Source of the DNA: Nicotiana tabacum
Taxonomy: Eukaryota; Streptophyta; Magnoliopsida; Solanales; Solanaceae
DNA: 64,000 nucleotides
NCBI RefSeq assembly: GCF_000715075.1
Contig: NC_134082.1
Coordinates: forward strand, 187,601,948-187,665,947
Direction: 5' to 3'
Each line of letters opens with the position of its first letter. The stretch's first letter is position 1. The notes below the pieces were generated by a model, which searched no databases, was not told where the DNA came from, and saw only the letters and a list, made by a program, of their open reading frames with translations. Shown one piece after another: positions 34,670 to 47,100 of the stretch. The translations under genes were made by a program, and so were the position numbers.

Positions 34670-36950
34670 CTATTCCGGATATATCCCCATTATGAGGTAT
34701 TCTTTGATATCATGAAACCAGGGTTCGCCATCTGCTTCCTTTTCTACGGTGTTGCAATAAGCGTGTTGATCACAGACCTGGATGTACAGAGGATCAACAT
34801 ACATTTTGTCCGGGTGGTGCAACATTGATGCTAAGGTGGCCAATGCATCCGCAACCTCGTTATGAACTCTCGGGATATGTTTGAACTTCACTGATCGAAA
34901 TCGCTTGCTCAGATCATGCAAGCATTGTCAATATGGTATGAGTTTCAGATCCCGCGTTTCCCATTCACCCTGAATCTGATGTACCAAGAGGTCCGAGTCT
35001 CCCAAGACCAAGACGTCTTGGACATCCATGTCCGCAGCCAATCGCAGACCCAAAATACAAGCTTCATACTCGGCCATATTATTGGTGTAATAGAAGCGTA
35101 GTTGAGCTGTAACATGATAATGGCGTCCTGTTTCAGAAATGAGTACTGCTCCTATTCCAACCCCTTTCGCGTTTGCAGCTCCATCGAAGAAAAGCGTCCA
35201 ACCCGGTTCCTCAGGTAACTCCAGCTCATTTGTATGCATTACCTCTTCGTCGGGAAAATACGTCCTTAAAGGCTCGTATTTTTCATCAACGGGATTCTCT
35301 GCCAAATGGTCGGCCAGCGCCTGGGCTTTCATGGCTGTCCTTGTCACATAGATGATATCGAACTCTGTGAGCAGAATTTGCCATTTTGCCAACCTCCCTG
35401 TGGGCATAGGTTTCTGAAAGATATACTTCAATGGGTCTAAACGGGATATAAGATAAGTAGTATACGAGGACAGGTAGTGTTTCAACTTCTGAGCTACCCA
35501 AGTTAGGGCGCAGCATGTTTTCTCGAGTTGAGTGTACTTGACTTCATATACTGTGAATTTCTTGCTAAGATAGTAGATGGCCTGCTCCTTCCTTCCTGTG
35601 TCATCATGTTGCCCCAGTACACAACCAAATGAATTTTCCAGGACTGTCAGATAAAGAATTAAGGGCTTCCCTGGCTTAGGCGGGACCAATACGGGTGGAT
35701 TAGACAGATACCCTTTGATTTGGTCGAAAGCCTCTTGACACTCTGCCATCCAACTTACCGTAGCATCCTTTTTCAGCAGCCGAAATATGGGCTCACAAGT
35801 TGCTGTCAGTTGAGCGATGAACCTGCTAATGTAATTGAGTATACCCAGCAAACTCATTACCTCTGTTTTGTTCTTTGGCGGTGGCAAATCTCGGATGGAT
35901 TCGATTTTGGATGGGTCAAACTCAATCCCCCGCCGACTGACGATGAATCCTAACAGCTTTCCTGATGGAACCCCAAATGCGCATTTGGCCGGGTTAAGCT
36001 TGATATCATACCTTCAGAGTCTTTGGAAGAATCTCCTTAGGTCTGCCACATGGTCCTCCTGACGCCAAGACTTTATGATCACGTCATCTACGTACACCTC
36101 AATTTCTTTGTGTATCATGTCGTGAAACACAGCAGTCATTGCTCGCATGTACGTTGCCCCGGCATTCTTCAGTCCGAACGTCATTACCCGATAGCAGTAA
36201 GTTCCCCATGGCGTGATAAATGCTGTCTTTTCCGCATCTTCCTCGTCCATTAGGATCTGATGATAACCCGCATAGCAATCCACAAATGATCCGATCTCGC
36301 GCCCAGCGCAATTATCGATCAAGATATGGATGTTGGGTAATGGAAAATTGTCCTTGGGACTTGCTTTGTTGAGATTGCGGTAGTCGACGCACACCCTGAT
36401 TTTCCCATCCTTCTTTGGAACTGGTACCACATTGGCCAACCACTCGGGATATCGGGTGACCCAAATGACCTTCGCCTGCAACTGCTTAATCACCTCTTCT
36501 TTGATCTTTACACTCATTTCTGTTTTAAATTTCCTTAGCTTTTGCTTGACTGGAGGGTATGCCGGGTCAGTGGGCAATTTGTGAACCACTAAATTGGTGC
36601 TTAATCCTGGCATATCATCATATGACCAAGCAAAAACATCTTTGAATTCCACGAGGGTTTTGATCAATTCTTCCCTGACATTCGGCTCAATATTGATGCT
36701 GATTTTGGTCTCTCGGACATTATCAGCGTCTCCTAGATTCACAGCCTCAGTGTCATTTAGGTTAGGTTTGGGTTTTTCTTCAAATTGGCACAGTTCTCGG
36801 TTTATCTCTTCGAAGGCTTTATCTTCGTCATATTCAGATTTATCGTCACAAACGACCTCTTGCATCATTGAGTCGGATTCAGATTGATTTATTAGACTAG
36901 GTCGAAGATCCGCTGTGCATGCCATGTCATTAGAACCAGTAAAAAGAGAA
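34670..36950 (-). pseudogene. Ogre reverse transcriptase, RNase H and archaeal-type RNase H
   Basis: The exon starts at 36950 after a predicted acceptor. RT blocks include VCVDYRNLNKASPKDNFPLP, the QILMDEEDAEKTAFITPWGT block and the active site YVDDVI. Past a TGA at 36016-36014 the same frame continues through the RT thumb (start of the open part at 35887) and the Ty3/gypsy RNase H (SKKFTVYEVKYTQLEKTCCA). A second, archaeal-type RNase H follows: WTLFFDGAANAKGVGIGAVL, NMAEYEACILGLRLA, VLGDSDLLVHQI. A second TGA at 34930-34928 interrupts its end. All parts stay in one frame; only stops break it. The dual RNase H is diagnostic of the Tat/Ogre group. Confidence 0.94.
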
Positions 36951-37127
36951 CTGTTCAGAAAGAAAAAAAACAAAACAAAAATTAAAATGGGACAAAAGAA
37001 GAGAACTTTATTAAACTTGCGGGATAAAAGGGTTCACACTTTTACAAAACAAAAGTAAAATTTGGATTACACCCTGGAATAATCCTAACAAAACAAAACA
37101 AACAAAACATAAATCAAAGCCTACTAC
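36951..37127 (-). other. Predicted Ogre intron between protease and RT (177 bp)
   Basis: Donor CTTG|GTAGTAG at 37128/37127 and acceptor CTGAACAG|TTCTC at 36951/36950, preceded by a T-rich tract. Removing it skips the stop that ends the gag-pro frame and restores one continuous frame into RT. Ogre elements are known to splice at this junction. Confidence 0.7.
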
Positions 37128-40100
37128 CAAGACTCCCCTCGGACAGGAAGAGGAGTAACCGTCCAATTGTTGGTTTTGGCCTCAGGCCCCACAAACTGTA
37201 TCTCTGCTCTGCTGGAACCTTCTCCAGCTTCTACCATACTGATATCAGCGAATAGCTTCTCGAAACTCTGATTCAGGTCCCCATCCATACCAATCAATGG
37301 TCCTAGGATCTTCAGGACTGGCGACCCCTTGGCACTTGCTCTGACAAAAGACCTTGAGAGACGTGGTACCGGTTTGGGCATAAACCAAACCTTCTTCTTC
37401 ATTTTTCGCGCTTGCTTCCTATCTGCTGCGGTTGGTTTGAACCCCAATCCAAAAGTTTCCAGATTTTTAGGCAGGGAGACAGGTTGGACAATCCCCTGAA
37501 GCTCGACTCCCAGGCCCTTTCCCGGCACAAATCCATTACCCAGCATTTCCGAGACCATCATGATTGTTGCGGCAGCTACCCTAGGGTGCGGGATGATTTC
37601 TCCTTCAGAAATTTTGTTTGCCGACGCTGTATCGAAAATCTGGTAGACCCAAGGACCTTTGTCATCAACGGTCTCTATGAAAGGTACAATGGCGCCACCC
37701 ATGGTGCACGCCGTGTCCTCGCCGTGTAGCACGACCTCTTCTCTTTCCCACTCGAACTTTACCATCTGATGTAGGGTGGAGGGGACTGCTTTGGCTGCAT
37801 GAATCCATGGTCGTCCTAACAGAAGGTTATAAGATACTGTGGCATCTAACACCTGGAACTCCATGGTGAACAGGACTGGACCGATGGTCAATTCAAGTAC
37901 AACATCCCCTACAGTGGCTGTTCCATTTCCGTCAAATCCTCGGACACAGATGCTATTCTTGTGGATTCTTCCGTGGTCGATCTTTAACTGGTTCAGAGTG
38001 GATAATGGGCAGATATTGGCACTTGAACCGTTATCCACCAATACCCGAGTAACTACCGAGTTTTCACATTTGACAGTTAGGTAGAGAGCTTTATTATGCT
38101 CTGTACCTTCCATCGGCAGGTCATCATCTGAGAATGTTACCCTGTTCACCTCGAAAATCTTGTTAGCAATGGTTTCCAGGTGGTTTACAGAAATCTCGTT
38201 GGGCACATGAGCTTCGTTCAATATCTTCATCAAGGCCCGACGATGCTCCTCAGAATGGATCAGTAATGACAGCAGCGAGATCTGGGCCGGTGTTTTCCTC
38301 AGTTGTTCGACCACAGAGTATTCCTGTACCTTCATCTTTCTCAGGAACTCCTCAGCCTCTTCTTTGGATACAGGTTTCTTGATTGCAGTTGGGTTGGTTC
38401 TTCTTAACTCCACCGGAGCAAAACACCGACCTGATCGAGTCAGCCCTTGCGCTTCGCAACTAACTTCCTCCACCTGTTTTCCTTTGTACATCACCACTGC
38501 CCTCTCGTATTTCCAAGGCACATCCTTGCTATCAATCATCGGTAGCTGGACTACAGGCTTTATAGTGACCAGTTCCCTGTACACCCCTTTCAACACAACT
38601 GCAGGCGTGGGTGGAGCCCCTGATATTACCAACTTGTTTGGATCGGGTTTGCTTGTTATGGCAGACGGGCTCCTTCCCAATATCACTACTGGCTTGACGC
38701 CTTCCCTCTGCGACTGTTCCCTCGTTCCCCCACTGGTTGATCCTTCCTTCTGGGCGGCTTGGATCATCATCACTGTTTGTGAGGGTTTTCTCAACTCTCC
38801 TCCCTCATACACCAACTCAATCATGTGAGTCTCGTGGTGCGATGGCAGTGGGTTCTGGTTGATGTTAGGAGCCTCCGGTGTCTGGACCTCGATCTTATTG
38901 GTGTCAATAAGATCCTGTATGGCATGCCTCAATTTCCAACACTTTCCAGTATCATGCCCCAACATCCCTGAGCAGTACTCACAGCTTATTGATTGGTCCA
39001 AGTTTTGGGGCGGGGGATTTGGTCCTCGAGTCTCGACCGGACTAACCAAACCCAATTGCCTCAATTTGTGGAACAAAGCGGTGTAGGTTTCTCCCAACTC
39101 AGTGAAAGTTCTCTGTTTCCGCAGCTTGTCATTCCTAGCAGCTGGATTTCCCCGAAAGCCTGCCCCTGGAGGGTTTCTATATGCCCCTGGTGGAGGATAG
39201 GTGTTTTGTGGGGGTGCATATGTGTTCTGGGAAGCCGGCGCACGCCATTGCGAGCGAACCGGAGACTGAGTGTATGTCTGGGCCTGGTGTACGGAACAAT
39301 GTGGTTCTCGAGGCGGATAGCAATGTTGTGGTGGGTTGTATGGGTAGTTTGGCCTGTGAGGTCTGGGTTGGTTGTAGTGTGGCTTGCCAGCCCTGGACCA
39401 ACTGTCTGCCTCGATCGTGGCAATTTCTTCTTTCTTTCTTCTTCCCAACGCACCTCCGGTGCCGCTCTGAATAGCTTGGGTCGTGGCCTTGAGTGCCGAG
39501 TAGTTCAGGATTTTGTCAGACCTCAGACCCTCTTCTATCATGACCCCTATCTTCACCACCTCGTTGAAGGATTTTCCAACCGTCGTCACCAAGTGACCAA
39601 AGTAGGTTGGATCCAATGTTTGTAAGAAATAGTCCACCATATCTCTCTCTCATGGGAGGATCGACTCTGGCCGCTTGCTCTCTCCAGCGGAACCCGAACT
39701 CGCAAAAACTTTCCCCGGGTTTCTTCCCAGTTCTCAATAATGTGAGACGGTCAGGGACTATCTCGAGATTGTACTGGAAATGACCTGCGAAAGCCTGCGC
39801 CAGATCATCCCAAGTGTACCACCTACTGGAATCCTGCCTGGTATACCATTCTAGTGCAGATCCGCTCAGACTTTGGCCGAAATAAGCTATTAGCAGCTCA
39901 TCTTTGCCGCCTGCCCCTCTCATTTTGCTACAGAATCCCCGCAAATGTGCCATGGGATCACCGTGCCCTTCATATAAATCAAACTTAGGCATCTTGAACC
40001 CAGCCGGGAGTTGGACGTCCGGGAAAGGGCATAGATCTTTGTAAGCCACGCTGACTTGGTTGCCCAATCCGTGCAGGTTCCTAAAGGACTGCTCCAGGCT

Positions 40101-40583
40101 TTTGAACTTTCTCAATACCTCATCCTGTTTAGGGGCTTTAACTGGCTTTTCAATCTCTGCCGGTACCTCCAAGTACAGATTGTAGGCCTGTGGTTCGGGG
40201 GCATGGAATGTAGGCTCAGGGGGATAGTATTGCGTATCGTGAGCCTGAAACAATGGCTCACTGGTCGTTCTTTGCAAAGTGGCCGATGTGGGTCCCACAA
40301 AAGTGGGAATATTTGGTGTTGGGAGAGGTTGATGGGGTGGTGGAGCTTGGGAATCATGAGGGCTTCTTTCTTGATGATAACGGGGATTTGGGAGGCTTGT
40401 GGAAGGGCCGGAATGAGGGTATTCCGGCATGCGCCCCAGTGGCTCAGGGCTCTTTTGTGCTTTGGCTAAAGCTAGCTGCATTGCATTCATCTCTAGTCCC
40501 ATCCTTTCAATCTTTTCCATCGCTTCTTTTAACAACGGGCTCATCGGCCTTTCTTCCTCGTTACTATTCTCTGAAGTAGTCAT
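37128..40583 (-). pseudogene. Ogre gag, aspartic protease and G-patch
   Basis: Gag starts at the ATG at 40583 (MTTSENSNEEERPMSPLL). It has a core with LPAGFKMPKFDLYEGHGDPM, GSALEWYTRQD and FRWREQAARVDPPM. A one-base indel in the CT run at 39641-39652 shifts the frame; coding resumes as MVDYFLQTLDPTYFGHL. Then come a Pro/Tyr-rich stretch, a CEYCSGMLGHDTGKCWKLRH zinc-binding motif, and a retropepsin with VLVDNGSSANICP (DNG in place of the usual DTG or DSG, normal for this lineage). A G-patch (LGNGFVPGKGLG) is near the end. Apart from the single shift the 3.4-kb frame is open. Gag would form the particle and the protease would cut the polyprotein. Confidence 0.92.
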
Positions 40584-41112
40584 ACTTATTGCTACCGGTC
40601 CTTTGGATCTGGTTTGGTAAGGGTGTGTTGCCAGAATTCTTTAACAACTAACTGTCTGGATCAGACAACAACAAACTTTGTTAGCGTTAGAGTTTAACAG
40701 ATTTGATCTCAACACATAGATGATGCAATGCTCCTAGGCAGTTAACCGTTTCTACATGCTTCGCTTCAAACAACATGCGTCATCCCGGTTTGCTCATTTG
40801 TCCCCTTTTCTGTTATTTTATTTTATTTTTGTATTTTCTTTTCTTTCTTTATTAAAAGCGGTCGAATCTTATGGGGATTGCCTACGTATCACGTCCCCGC
40901 GTGAATCAGACCAGGCGTAGTTCTGCCACAAAGTAAAGACACAAAAATTCTTCTGGAGTCACTTAATTTCATTATCAAAATTTCCTATTACACATTACTT
41001 CAAACAAAAGTAGCAACAGTACAGACCCCACAGTTTTTAACTTGATTTGACTAAAAGAAAAGAAAACAACATATGGGAAAACAAAGCCAAATAAGCAGGA
41101 CTTGACCAAAGA
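40584..41112 (-). other. Spacer between Ogre ORF1 and gag
   Basis: No gene. It holds a T-rich run (about 40810-40855) and one copy (about 40876-40923) of a motif that recurs between the element's ORFs. Confidence 0.7.
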
Positions 41113-43149
41113 TTAATTCTCCAACTTAAGGGCCCGCGAGGCATCATTCGGCCTTTTCGCGGCTCTAGGTGTGAGGTCTCTTTGCAAGCTTTTCAATTCA
41201 TTCATGATCCGATGGACGCAGCCCATGATGGAATCAAGAAGGGTTTTCCAAGGCATTTGCTCGCATGCTAGGCATCTCATGTAAATGTAGTGCCCAATCT
41301 CATCGATCCTTCCTCGAATGTTGTCCCTTTCAGTGAGTAATTGCTCTATTTGCCGGTTCTTTAATCCCAATGCTTGAGCATTGTTGGCAAGTCGATCCTG
41401 GAACAGCTCCATTTGCCTTTCCATGCAGGCCATTGCATCGTAACAATGTCTCCTGTCGGTCTGAGCGTCTCGTGCTTGTTTGACGATCCGATCATGTAGA
41501 GTGGAGTTCGTTTCACTTAATATCCCGATGCTCATTTCATAATCCCTTATGACCTATTGCAGACGCTGCTTCCGGGCCATTGTGTATTTTGCCCATCTGA
41601 CCTTCATCCTTGCTATGCAAGCTTCTGATTGTTCTAATCCTTCTTGGCTTTGGACGACCTGATTTCTCAAACTTGCTATCAATCTTTCATCGGAGCGACG
41701 CTTATATCGGTCAACGTTACTCTTACTGGCTTGGCGAAGGCGGGCCTTCAGGGTTTGGTTCTCTTAGGCTAGCTTGTTTCTTTCAGCCTGCTCCGAGGTG
41801 ACTTGCACGTTGTTCTCAAATACAAGCCTTTCAATTTGTTGCTTTAGCTTCCCGATTTCAACCCGGTAACCTTCCTCCCTTTTTAACCATCCCCATTGCT
41901 CCTGTGAATCATCTGTGAATTGTTGGACGTGGGCTCTTTTAGCAGGTCTTTGCCGAATCTGAAACCTTCTTTCGAACCAAGCATCGTACTTTGGGTCTAC
42001 CTCACCTTTAGCTAGTTCTCGCACCATGGTCTTGGGTTCCAAGAATCTACATTCGTGCCACAGCTTTCTAATCTTCCCCTCGGGAAATATGACTCCCGGG
42101 CTCAGCTCCAAGGCATGCTTGCTCAGATCTTCGTCAGTAGGGATTACTTGAAACCTGCCCAGCTGTCGTAATACCCGATGAGGAGCATATGGCTGGATGT
42201 TGCGAAGTCCCATTAAGAGAACATGACATTCTTCAGCCGACATGTAGATCACCTCAGTATCAATCAACCAACCGAATGCCCATTCAATTTGGTCAGTTGT
42301 TGTTGACCTTAACCGTGTAAACCATGCTTCGACACCTTTAGGAAATCTGGCGCCTGTCATGCGTTTCTCGAAACCGCTGATACAATTCCTCTCGGTCAAC
42401 CCGTGGTTCATGTATCCTACTCGGTGATGGAGGTGTTCTTGCATCCATAACTGAAGTAACAGATTGCAACCCTGGAAGAACTTGCCTCCTTCTCGGCATA
42501 TAGTCAAAGCTCGGTAGATTTCGGACAAAATCAAAGGAACCACAGTACTGTCGGCTCTTTTGATTGCGACGTCGGCCATCCCTACAAGGCCTATCTCTAT
42601 CTTTTTATCCTTCCTAGGACAGACCATGACTCCCAAGAACGCTGTGATGAAAGCCAAAGTACGTCTTGCTTCCCATTTGTTTCTGTTCCCGCCATGAGTT
42701 AGTCCAAGGTTTGGTTCCTCGAAACCTTGCGGAGCTCCGTACCGCTGATACAAGAAATGGAGATCACAACATCCTCTCGATAAATCATCATGTTGTATCT
42801 TCCGACTGATGCTTAGTAGATCCAGAAACGCATGCGGAGATACTGGCCTCGGCGAAAGTAAATATTGCCCTCTTAACCTCTCGTTCAATCCCGCATATCC
42901 GACGACTTCCTCAAGTGTTGGTGAGAGTTCAAAGTCAACAAAGCGGAATACATTGCGGGTTGAGTCCCAAAATGGTATTAGAGCTTCAAGAATATCTGTC
43001 CTCGGCCTAACACTCAACAAATTGACAAAACCTCCCAATACTCTTCCCACTATCCCTTTGCTATCGGTTTCCAAGTCATTCCACCACATGTGGAGTTGTA
43101 GAGGGACCTCGCTGAGGGCAGAGAATGGTTCATTTTGCTCTGTGCTCAT
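41113..43149 (-). pseudogene. Ogre ORF1 (extra ORF upstream of gag)
   Basis: One frame of 679 codons from the ATG at 43149 (MSTEQNEPFSALSEVPLQLH), interrupted by TAA at 41766-41764 and TAG at 41556-41554. The N-terminal two-thirds resembles the plant-mobile-domain-like ORF1 of Ogre elements (WWNDLETDSKGIVGRVLGGF; ALIPFWDSTRNVFRFVDFEL). The C-terminal third (from about residue 430) is rich in E, Q, R and L and probably coiled coil. Ogre elements carry an ORF at this place; its function is unknown. Both stops fit C-to-T changes of CAA and CAG. Without them the frame would be whole. Confidence 0.85.
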
Positions 43150-44169
43150 CCTGCACGTTTATTAAGGTGTTTTTTAGGCGAAAGCAAAAATCTTTATTTT
43201 GATTCCAAACAAAAAATCTTTGAAAAAAACAATATATGTATATATATACATGTGTATATATATTTATACATATATACTTTGTTGTATATCATTATACATA
43301 TATACTTTATTATGTATCATTATTGGTAAAATAAAAAAGGGAGTTGGACCCGATGAGGGTTGCCTACGTATCCCACATCCGGTGAGAATCAAACCGACGT
43401 AGTTCGGACAATAAACTAACTAGTTTATTTATTAAAACTCATTCCTCATTCTCAGCTTGCTAGTTTTTTTCTCTTTTCCTGTTTTAGTAAAACAAACTAT
43501 TAAAAAAAAAAGAATAAATATACCCATTTCTCTTCTATTTGAATTTTGTCATTTTTTTTATTATTAGTATTATTTTTTTTTCTGTAAAATTTCCCAACAT
43601 TCAAAACCGGTCATCATGCATGTTCGAAGTAAATAAATGCACAAGCAGTGAGCAGGATGCATCAGGATGGCCTTTTCTGTTTCAGGTTGCTATTCCTAGA
43701 CGGACCCAACCCCTGTGTTGAGTCCCCTAAGTAAAAAATGCACGTGATGCAAATAAGCGTTCCTACTAGGGACCCGGCATGTAGTTGAGTTATTCTAGGT
43801 TCAGAACCTGGGTGTTTGTTCTAGACCTGGCTTACCCGAGCGGACAGCTCGAGCCGAGGGGGGGCAGCGTACCGGGAATACAGAAGTTTCACCGGCTTAG
43901 CAACTTGTCCGAACCTCGTTCTAAATTGGGATTTGACACTATACAGAAAAGAAGTCGTACGAAGTACACCCTTCTTCATGATTTAGAAGACTCAGAGAGG
44001 ATATGGGTTTCGACACAATTTATATACAGTTCATAAAATATCAAAGCGGTAAAAGCAGTCAGTTAGCACATTGAGCATAGATCATGTAAAAAATCAGAAA
44101 AAGCTGAATATAACAATTTATTTAAGCTCGAATTTCTAACCCTGAACCAGTGGTTCTGGGTTGCATAAG
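43150..44169 (-). other. Ogre leader between PBS and ORF1
   Basis: No gene. It contains AT microsatellite-like DNA (about 43230-43320, ATATATACAT-rich), another copy of the inter-ORF motif (about 43361-43405) and T-rich stretches (43500-43585). Confidence 0.7.
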
Positions 44170-44187
44170 TCCCCAGCAGAGTCGCCA
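44170..44187 (-). other. Ogre primer-binding site
   Basis: The minus strand reads TGGCGACTCTGCTGGGGA four bases inside the 5' LTR. TGGCGAC is complementary to a tRNA 3' end GTCGCCA. Ogre elements are described as using tRNA-Arg; the exact tRNA was not checked. Confidence 0.8.
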
Positions 44188-44191
44188 TAGC

Positions 44192-47100
44192 TGTCACACC
44201 TCCTTTTTACATACCCGAGGGTACAAGGGAGTTTTTTCCAATTAAAGAACAATCGAAACGGGATTTGTTTGTTTATTTCAGAGTCGCCACTTGGCAGGTT
44301 TAGGGTGTCCCAAGTCACTAATTTTAATCCTGAATCAAGGAAAAGGATGACTCCATATTACAGTCTGCGTACCAGAAATCCGGATAAGGAATTCTGTTAA
44401 CCCGGGAGAAGGTGTTAGGCATTCCCGAGTTCCGTGGTTCTAGCACGGTCGCTCAACTGTTATATTTGGCTTGATTATCTGATTTTATACAAATATGTAC
44501 TTATGTGCAAATTTTAACTTTTTACCGCTTTTATCATATTTTTAAAAGGAAAGTGAACATCGTTTAAAACATGTCTTTGGATTGCGTCACATGAAATGCA
44601 CCCGCGATCCGGAACATATTTTTATTCAATGTTTTAGGATTTGAATTTGGGTCGCATGAAATGCACACCCGAGTTTAAGAAGGTAAGATTATTAAAATAC
44701 GCGCCTAAAGCGATTAGCGTATTATTATTTCTGGATGAGGTCGTGGAACTTTGCTAAACGGCCGATCCCGAGTTCTAAGTAATTAAAGCATATATTTTGT
44801 GAGGGCCCCGCAATCTGTGCATTTTATTTGGCGAGGCTCGTCTCATTTTATTTAAAAGGATAAACCTACAGTGACTACATTTCTTCTATTAGGTTTGTCT
44901 CTAAAATAAAAGAAACTTTCTTAATTATTTACATGCTGAAAAACGTAGCTTATTAATTAATAGTTTACGGTTGACACAAATGGAAAATCGCAACGGAGTT
45001 TGTACAAAGAAATATTGCTTTTGTTCTCTATTCTACTTATTCAAGGAAAAATTGAAACATGAGATTAGCGTACAATGATATCGAAGCAGATTATTTTAGG
45101 CGAAGAGATTAGACATATTCGGCCTTATTCATTGACGGGCATATGGACGAGGTTCAGTTAATTACTCCTTACATGCTTGATACTTGAAAACGAGGCATTT
45201 GAAACGAACCTATCTAACTTAATGTGATATTACTACATGTTTGATTACACGATTTTTCCTTTTCCAGATTGCCTAGTGCATTCGAATTGTGCATTACCAA
45301 TTGATGAGTGAAGGTGAAGCTAACGTGCTTAATGCATTTCAATTCAACAGGCTCTATGTGAAACCATTGTTGGCCGATAATCGTTACTATCCAACTAGCT
45401 TCTTCCTGATTTATATACAACAATAGATTGCCAGACTAAATTCCTTATGAACTGAAAACTGTTTTATTACATAGTTTGAAAGCCAGTCTTTACATGTTGA
45501 ACACACAAATATTCTAAACTACAAGCAGCAGAATAAAGGTAACCATATTGATGTTTAGACTACAAAACTCTTTATGCCTTTATTCAGCTCCAAACTCATC
45601 ATTACATCAGTGAATTTAGAATGTGTACCTGGATGTTAGGACAATAAGAAGAGGAAGAGAAAGAGTATCAGCAGCAGGCAACTAACAACAACAACAACTA
45701 GCAACAACAACCAGCAATGACTATGCAGCCCACAGGTGATTGAGCATCAAACAGACAAATCCCAGAAACAGAGTAGAAAAACAACAGCAGGAAGCCCAGA
45801 GTATATAATGTAACAGCACCAGCAGTTTAACAATCACACACAGTTCGGCAAATAACCAACAACAATTGGCCAAGACAGCTTGGCCAACTTAAACTCTTAT
45901 GCAGTTTTCAGACAGTCTTTGTTACAATGTTCTGAGATTTCTTTTTGTTTTTTTCTTTCAGCTTTTCTAAGAAAACCTTCACTCCAGCTCAAAAATCCCC
46001 CCCTTCTAATGGAAGGTCTGCCTCTTTTATAGCCTAACCTCAGCACTTTACAGTCTGTTGGACAACTCAGAATTCCCCTTCCCTGCTGTTTTTCCCACTC
46101 AGCTATTTAAAATAAACAAAACTCCCACGAGATTCCCTGACAGCCCCTCTCTATTTGGTTGTTAAAGTGGCCTAATCTCTTATTTATTTAGTAAAGCATG
46201 GGCAGCAGGAATATAATCTGACAGCACATGCTGTCCAATTATTTAAATTCCTTAATCAGCTGACCAAGCACATGCTGCCCAAAATCTGAACCAAGTAAAC
46301 ATGCCATCCATTTAAGACCAAAGTCTGAACTGCCATTATAACGCACCCCTAAATGTTTTTTGATTCAAATTGAACAAAATCAATAGGCAACATACTCCAG
46401 TTCCTAATGGAATTCAAATACGATCACAGCAGAACACAAACAACATGAATCAAATTGTTACCATTTAATGGCTGAAACTAATTGACGACATACATCGACT
46501 CGACTGTATTAATTGTGATACATGACAAGCAATCACCCCAACAAAACAACACAAAACAAAGTGTAACAACGCTCTTGGCAATTTGCAACGATACAGGAAA
46601 ACAAACGGACATTATTGGTTTGACGAATACCAACTGAATTGAAATAAACACACTACCACATGAACTTAACATAACATAATAAACTAAACAAAAGGTCTTG
46701 TATAGATGGGGAGACAAACTGATAACAGAAATCCCATAACTAGACAAACAACTAAACATGCTAACAAATTAATTTGAATAACAAAATGGACGATAAAAGG
46801 GACAAATGAACAAACCTGAAAAACTTTAAACATAGCTGAACCCAGGCCCGGGCTTGATTTGCTCGTTTAAAATCGAACAAATCCTAACCGAGGTGTTCTC
46901 GACCAAGAACACTTCGATTAGGGTTTACTAGACTACAAACTTGTCTAAATTCAAACAGACCCCATGAAATCTTTATGTTCTAGGATTTGACTTTTCCGGA
47001 TTTGGTTTTTTGGGATTTGTGGGTGGATTCGGACCAAACCAAGCATGGTTTGGTCACGAGGGATGTTAGGGGAGTACCTAGTGTGAATATGGGGTAGATC

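Noticed and set aside
38993..39625. 210-aa plus-strand frame
   Set aside because: Antisense shadow of the Ogre gag-protease coding region.
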